Below, one piece after another: positions 62,788 through 64,000 of a stretch of 64,000 nt of DNA. The notes beneath the pieces were generated by a model. It was not told the origin of the DNA and made no database searches. It saw only the letters and a list, made by a program, of their open reading frames with translations. Source of the stretch: DRKI01 sp011051875 (GTDB lineage: Bacteria; Desulfobacterota; Desulfobulbia; Desulfobulbales; Desulfobulbaceae); assembly GCA_026990385.1 (NCBI GenBank), contig JALXDL010000054.1:85839-149838 (forward strand), written 5' to 3'. A program made the position numbers and the translations under genes. The stretch's first letter is position 1. Every line of letters begins with the position of its first letter.

Positions 62788-64000
62788 CCTTCCAGGTTTC
62801 CAGAGAAGACGGGCTGTTCTACCGGCAGACCCTCTTTGATCAGGCCAGGCGGGTGGTCATCAAGGTGGGCAGCGCCGTACTCACCACCGGCGACGGCCTG
62901 AACCAGGAGATCATCGACAGCCTGGCCCGCCAGATCGGTTTTCTTTGCTCCACGGGCCGGGAGGTGATCCTGGTCACCTCGGGCGCGGTGGCGGCTGGCC
63001 GACAGCGGCTGGGAATAACAAAGGATTTTGGCGATACCCTCAAGGTAAAGCAGGCCCTGGCCGCCATGGGCCAGGGACTCCTGATGCAGGCCTATGAGCA
63101 GGCCTTTCTGCGTCACGGGCTGCAGGTGGCCCAGCTCCTGCTCACCCATGCCGACCTCTCGGACCGGAGCCGTTATCTCAACGTGCGCAACACCATCCTG
63201 ACCCTGTTCGATTTCGGCGTCGTGCCCATCATCAACGAGAATGACACGGTCTCGGTGGAGGAGCTGCGGTTTGGCGACAACGATACCCTGGCCGCGCTGA
63301 TCACCAACATGATCGGCGCCGACATGCTGATCCTGCTCACCGATGTCGATGGCCTCTACACCGCCAATCCGCTCCACGACCCGTCGGCGCGGCCGGTCTA
63401 CACCGTGGCCGAGATCGACGCCGCCGTGGAGGCCATGGCTGGCCACAGCAACTCCGCCCTGGGTACCGGCGGCATGCGGTCCAAGATCCGCGCCGCCCGC
63501 ATGGTGGCCGCCTGCGGCGGCTCTTCTTTCATCGGGCCCGGCCGGCATCCGGATCTGCTCAGGGAATTGTTCAGCGGCGACCTGATCGGGACTTTCTTCC
63601 TGCCCGGCCGGGAGCGGATCAGCGGCCGTAAGCACTGGATCGCCTACGTGCTGCGCCCCCAGGGAAGCCTGGTCGTGGACCGGGGCGCGAGGCGGGCCCT
63701 GGTCGAGGAGGGCCGCAGCCTTCTGCCCTCCGGGATCCTGACGGTACACGGCCGCTTCGGGGTCGGAGCGCCTGTCCACTGCCTGGATGAAGACGGCGAG
63801 ATCATCGCCGCCGGCCTCACCAACTACGGCGCAGCGGACATTGACAGGATCAAGGGACATAACAGTAAAGAAATCCAAAGTATTCTCGGATTCAGGGACA
63901 GCGACGAGGTCATCCACTCCGACCTCCCCCTGCCCCCCAGACTGCAGCGGCTGCACGCCGCTCCCGCCTATACACATCTGACGCTGCCGACGCTCCTCCT
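62784..64000 (+). CDS. proB: Glutamate 5-kinase, 3' end lost at contig end
   Basis: ATP-dependent phosphorylation of glutamate, the first step of proline synthesis. AAK domain: VVIKVGSAVLTTGDGLNQE, VTSGAVAAGRQRLG, INENDTVSVEELRFGDNDTL, LLTDVDGLYTANPLHD, GTGGMRSKIRAARM. A C-terminal PUA domain starts near SGRKHWIAYVLRPQGSLVVD and runs to GFRDSDEVIHSD, where the family normally ends within a few residues. The GTG start overlaps the obgE stop (GTGA). No stop codon appears before the end, and the last 32 bases are probably adapter, so roughly residues 1-395 are genuine. Confidence 0.94.
   Translation, partial: MTFQVSREDGLFYRQTLFDQARRVVIKVGSAVLTTGDGLNQEIIDSLARQIGFLCSTGREVILVTSGAVAAGRQRLGITKDFGDTLKVKQALAAMGQGLLMQAYEQAFLRHGLQVAQLLLTHADLSDRSRYLNVRNTILTLFDFGVVPIINENDTVSVEELRFGDNDTLAALITNMIGADMLILLTDVDGLYTANPLHDPSARPVYTVAEIDAAVEAMAGHSNSALGTGGMRSKIRAARMVAACGGSSFIGPGRHPDLLRELFSGDLIGTFFLPGRERISGRKHWIAYVLRPQGSLVVDRGARRALVEEGRSLLPSGILTVHGRFGVGAPVHCLDEDGEIIAAGLTNYGAADIDRIKGHNSKEIQSILGFRDSDEVIHSDLPLPPRLQRLHAAPAYTHLTLPTLL
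63969..64000. other. Sequencing-adapter match at the contig end
   Basis: TATACACATCTG followed directly by ACGCTGCCGACG (63969-63992) is identical to 24 consecutive bases of the Nextera/Tn5 transposase adapter as I know it. The following CTCCTCCT is not explained. The translated continuation of proB through this stretch is therefore an artefact. Confidence 0.85.

Overview
The window reads as the end of a contig from a GC-rich, anaerobic, Gram-negative bacterium. The most likely placement is Desulfobacterota (former Deltaproteobacteria, sulfate-reducer or sulfur-cycling type). This is inferred from the mix of a multiheme cytochrome c with a b-type cytochrome, a Tat-exported tetrathionate-reductase-like molybdoenzyme, bacteriohemerythrin, an FmdE-like protein, an anaerobic cobamide-ligand synthase and an exosortase locus. 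No rRNA, tRNA or CRISPR array was found.

Layout. 1-3.7 kb: minus-strand housekeeping group (tsaD, DUF2062, rsmA, DUF2062, iron alcohol dehydrogenase cut by the window edge). 3.9-5 kb: moaA. 5-8 kb: an unusual three-gene module (784-aa Cys/Trp-rich protein, DUF1360 membrane protein, 98-aa phage-like protein). 8.7-15.3 kb: pckA, a CDF metal exporter, a PAS protein coupled to a CZB-type chemoreceptor, an Hdr-like Fe-S protein and a DedA-like protein. 16-23.7 kb: Tat Fe-S subunit plus 1016-aa molybdopterin catalytic subunit, a transglutaminase-like protein and a TonB-dependent receptor. 23.8-29.4 kb: an SpoIIAA-like/UspA fusion, a type III P-type H+-ATPase, gapA and a small stress-type protein. 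29.8-31.4 kb: a cobalamin riboswitch with an intrinsic terminator ahead of a ThiC paralogue best read as bzaF (5-hydroxybenzimidazole synthase). 31.6-34.2 kb: bacteriohemerythrin, FmdE-like protein and small membrane proteins behind a probable sigma-54 promoter.

35.4-56.7 kb is a visibly AT-richer island in which every gene lies on the minus strand. It starts with exosortase and EpsI and encodes glycosyltransferases, two PaaK-like adenylating enzymes, a flippase, a polymerase/ligase, acyltransferases, an SGNH-like protein, a VOC protein, a PEP-CTERM protein and a large secreted protein. It is an exopolysaccharide/protein-sorting locus, and decayed transposases border it: an IS4-type with DUF4338 on the left, IS66 and IS21 pieces on the right, and an internally deleted ISL3-type element inside.

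57-64 kb returns to GC-rich sequence: a heptaheme cytochrome c with an EF-hand loop and its cytochrome b partner, a PilZ-like protein, and the rplU-rpmA-obgE-proB operon. The last 32 bases carry a sequencing-adapter match, so the window end is probably a physical contig end.

Most notable signals: (i) two widely separated loci share the same regulatory layout, two TTGCA-N4-TGCAA palindromes 32-33 bp apart with a TTGCA half-site between them and a GG-N10-GC sigma-54 element downstream; (ii) the riboswitch-controlled bzaF candidate; (iii) the unexplained three-gene module at 5-8 kb; (iv) an exosortase locus with no priming transferase or export genes in view; (v) a glycosyltransferase whose reading frame has an ideal ribosome-binding site in front of an ATC codon. 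Base composition was judged by eye, not computed.
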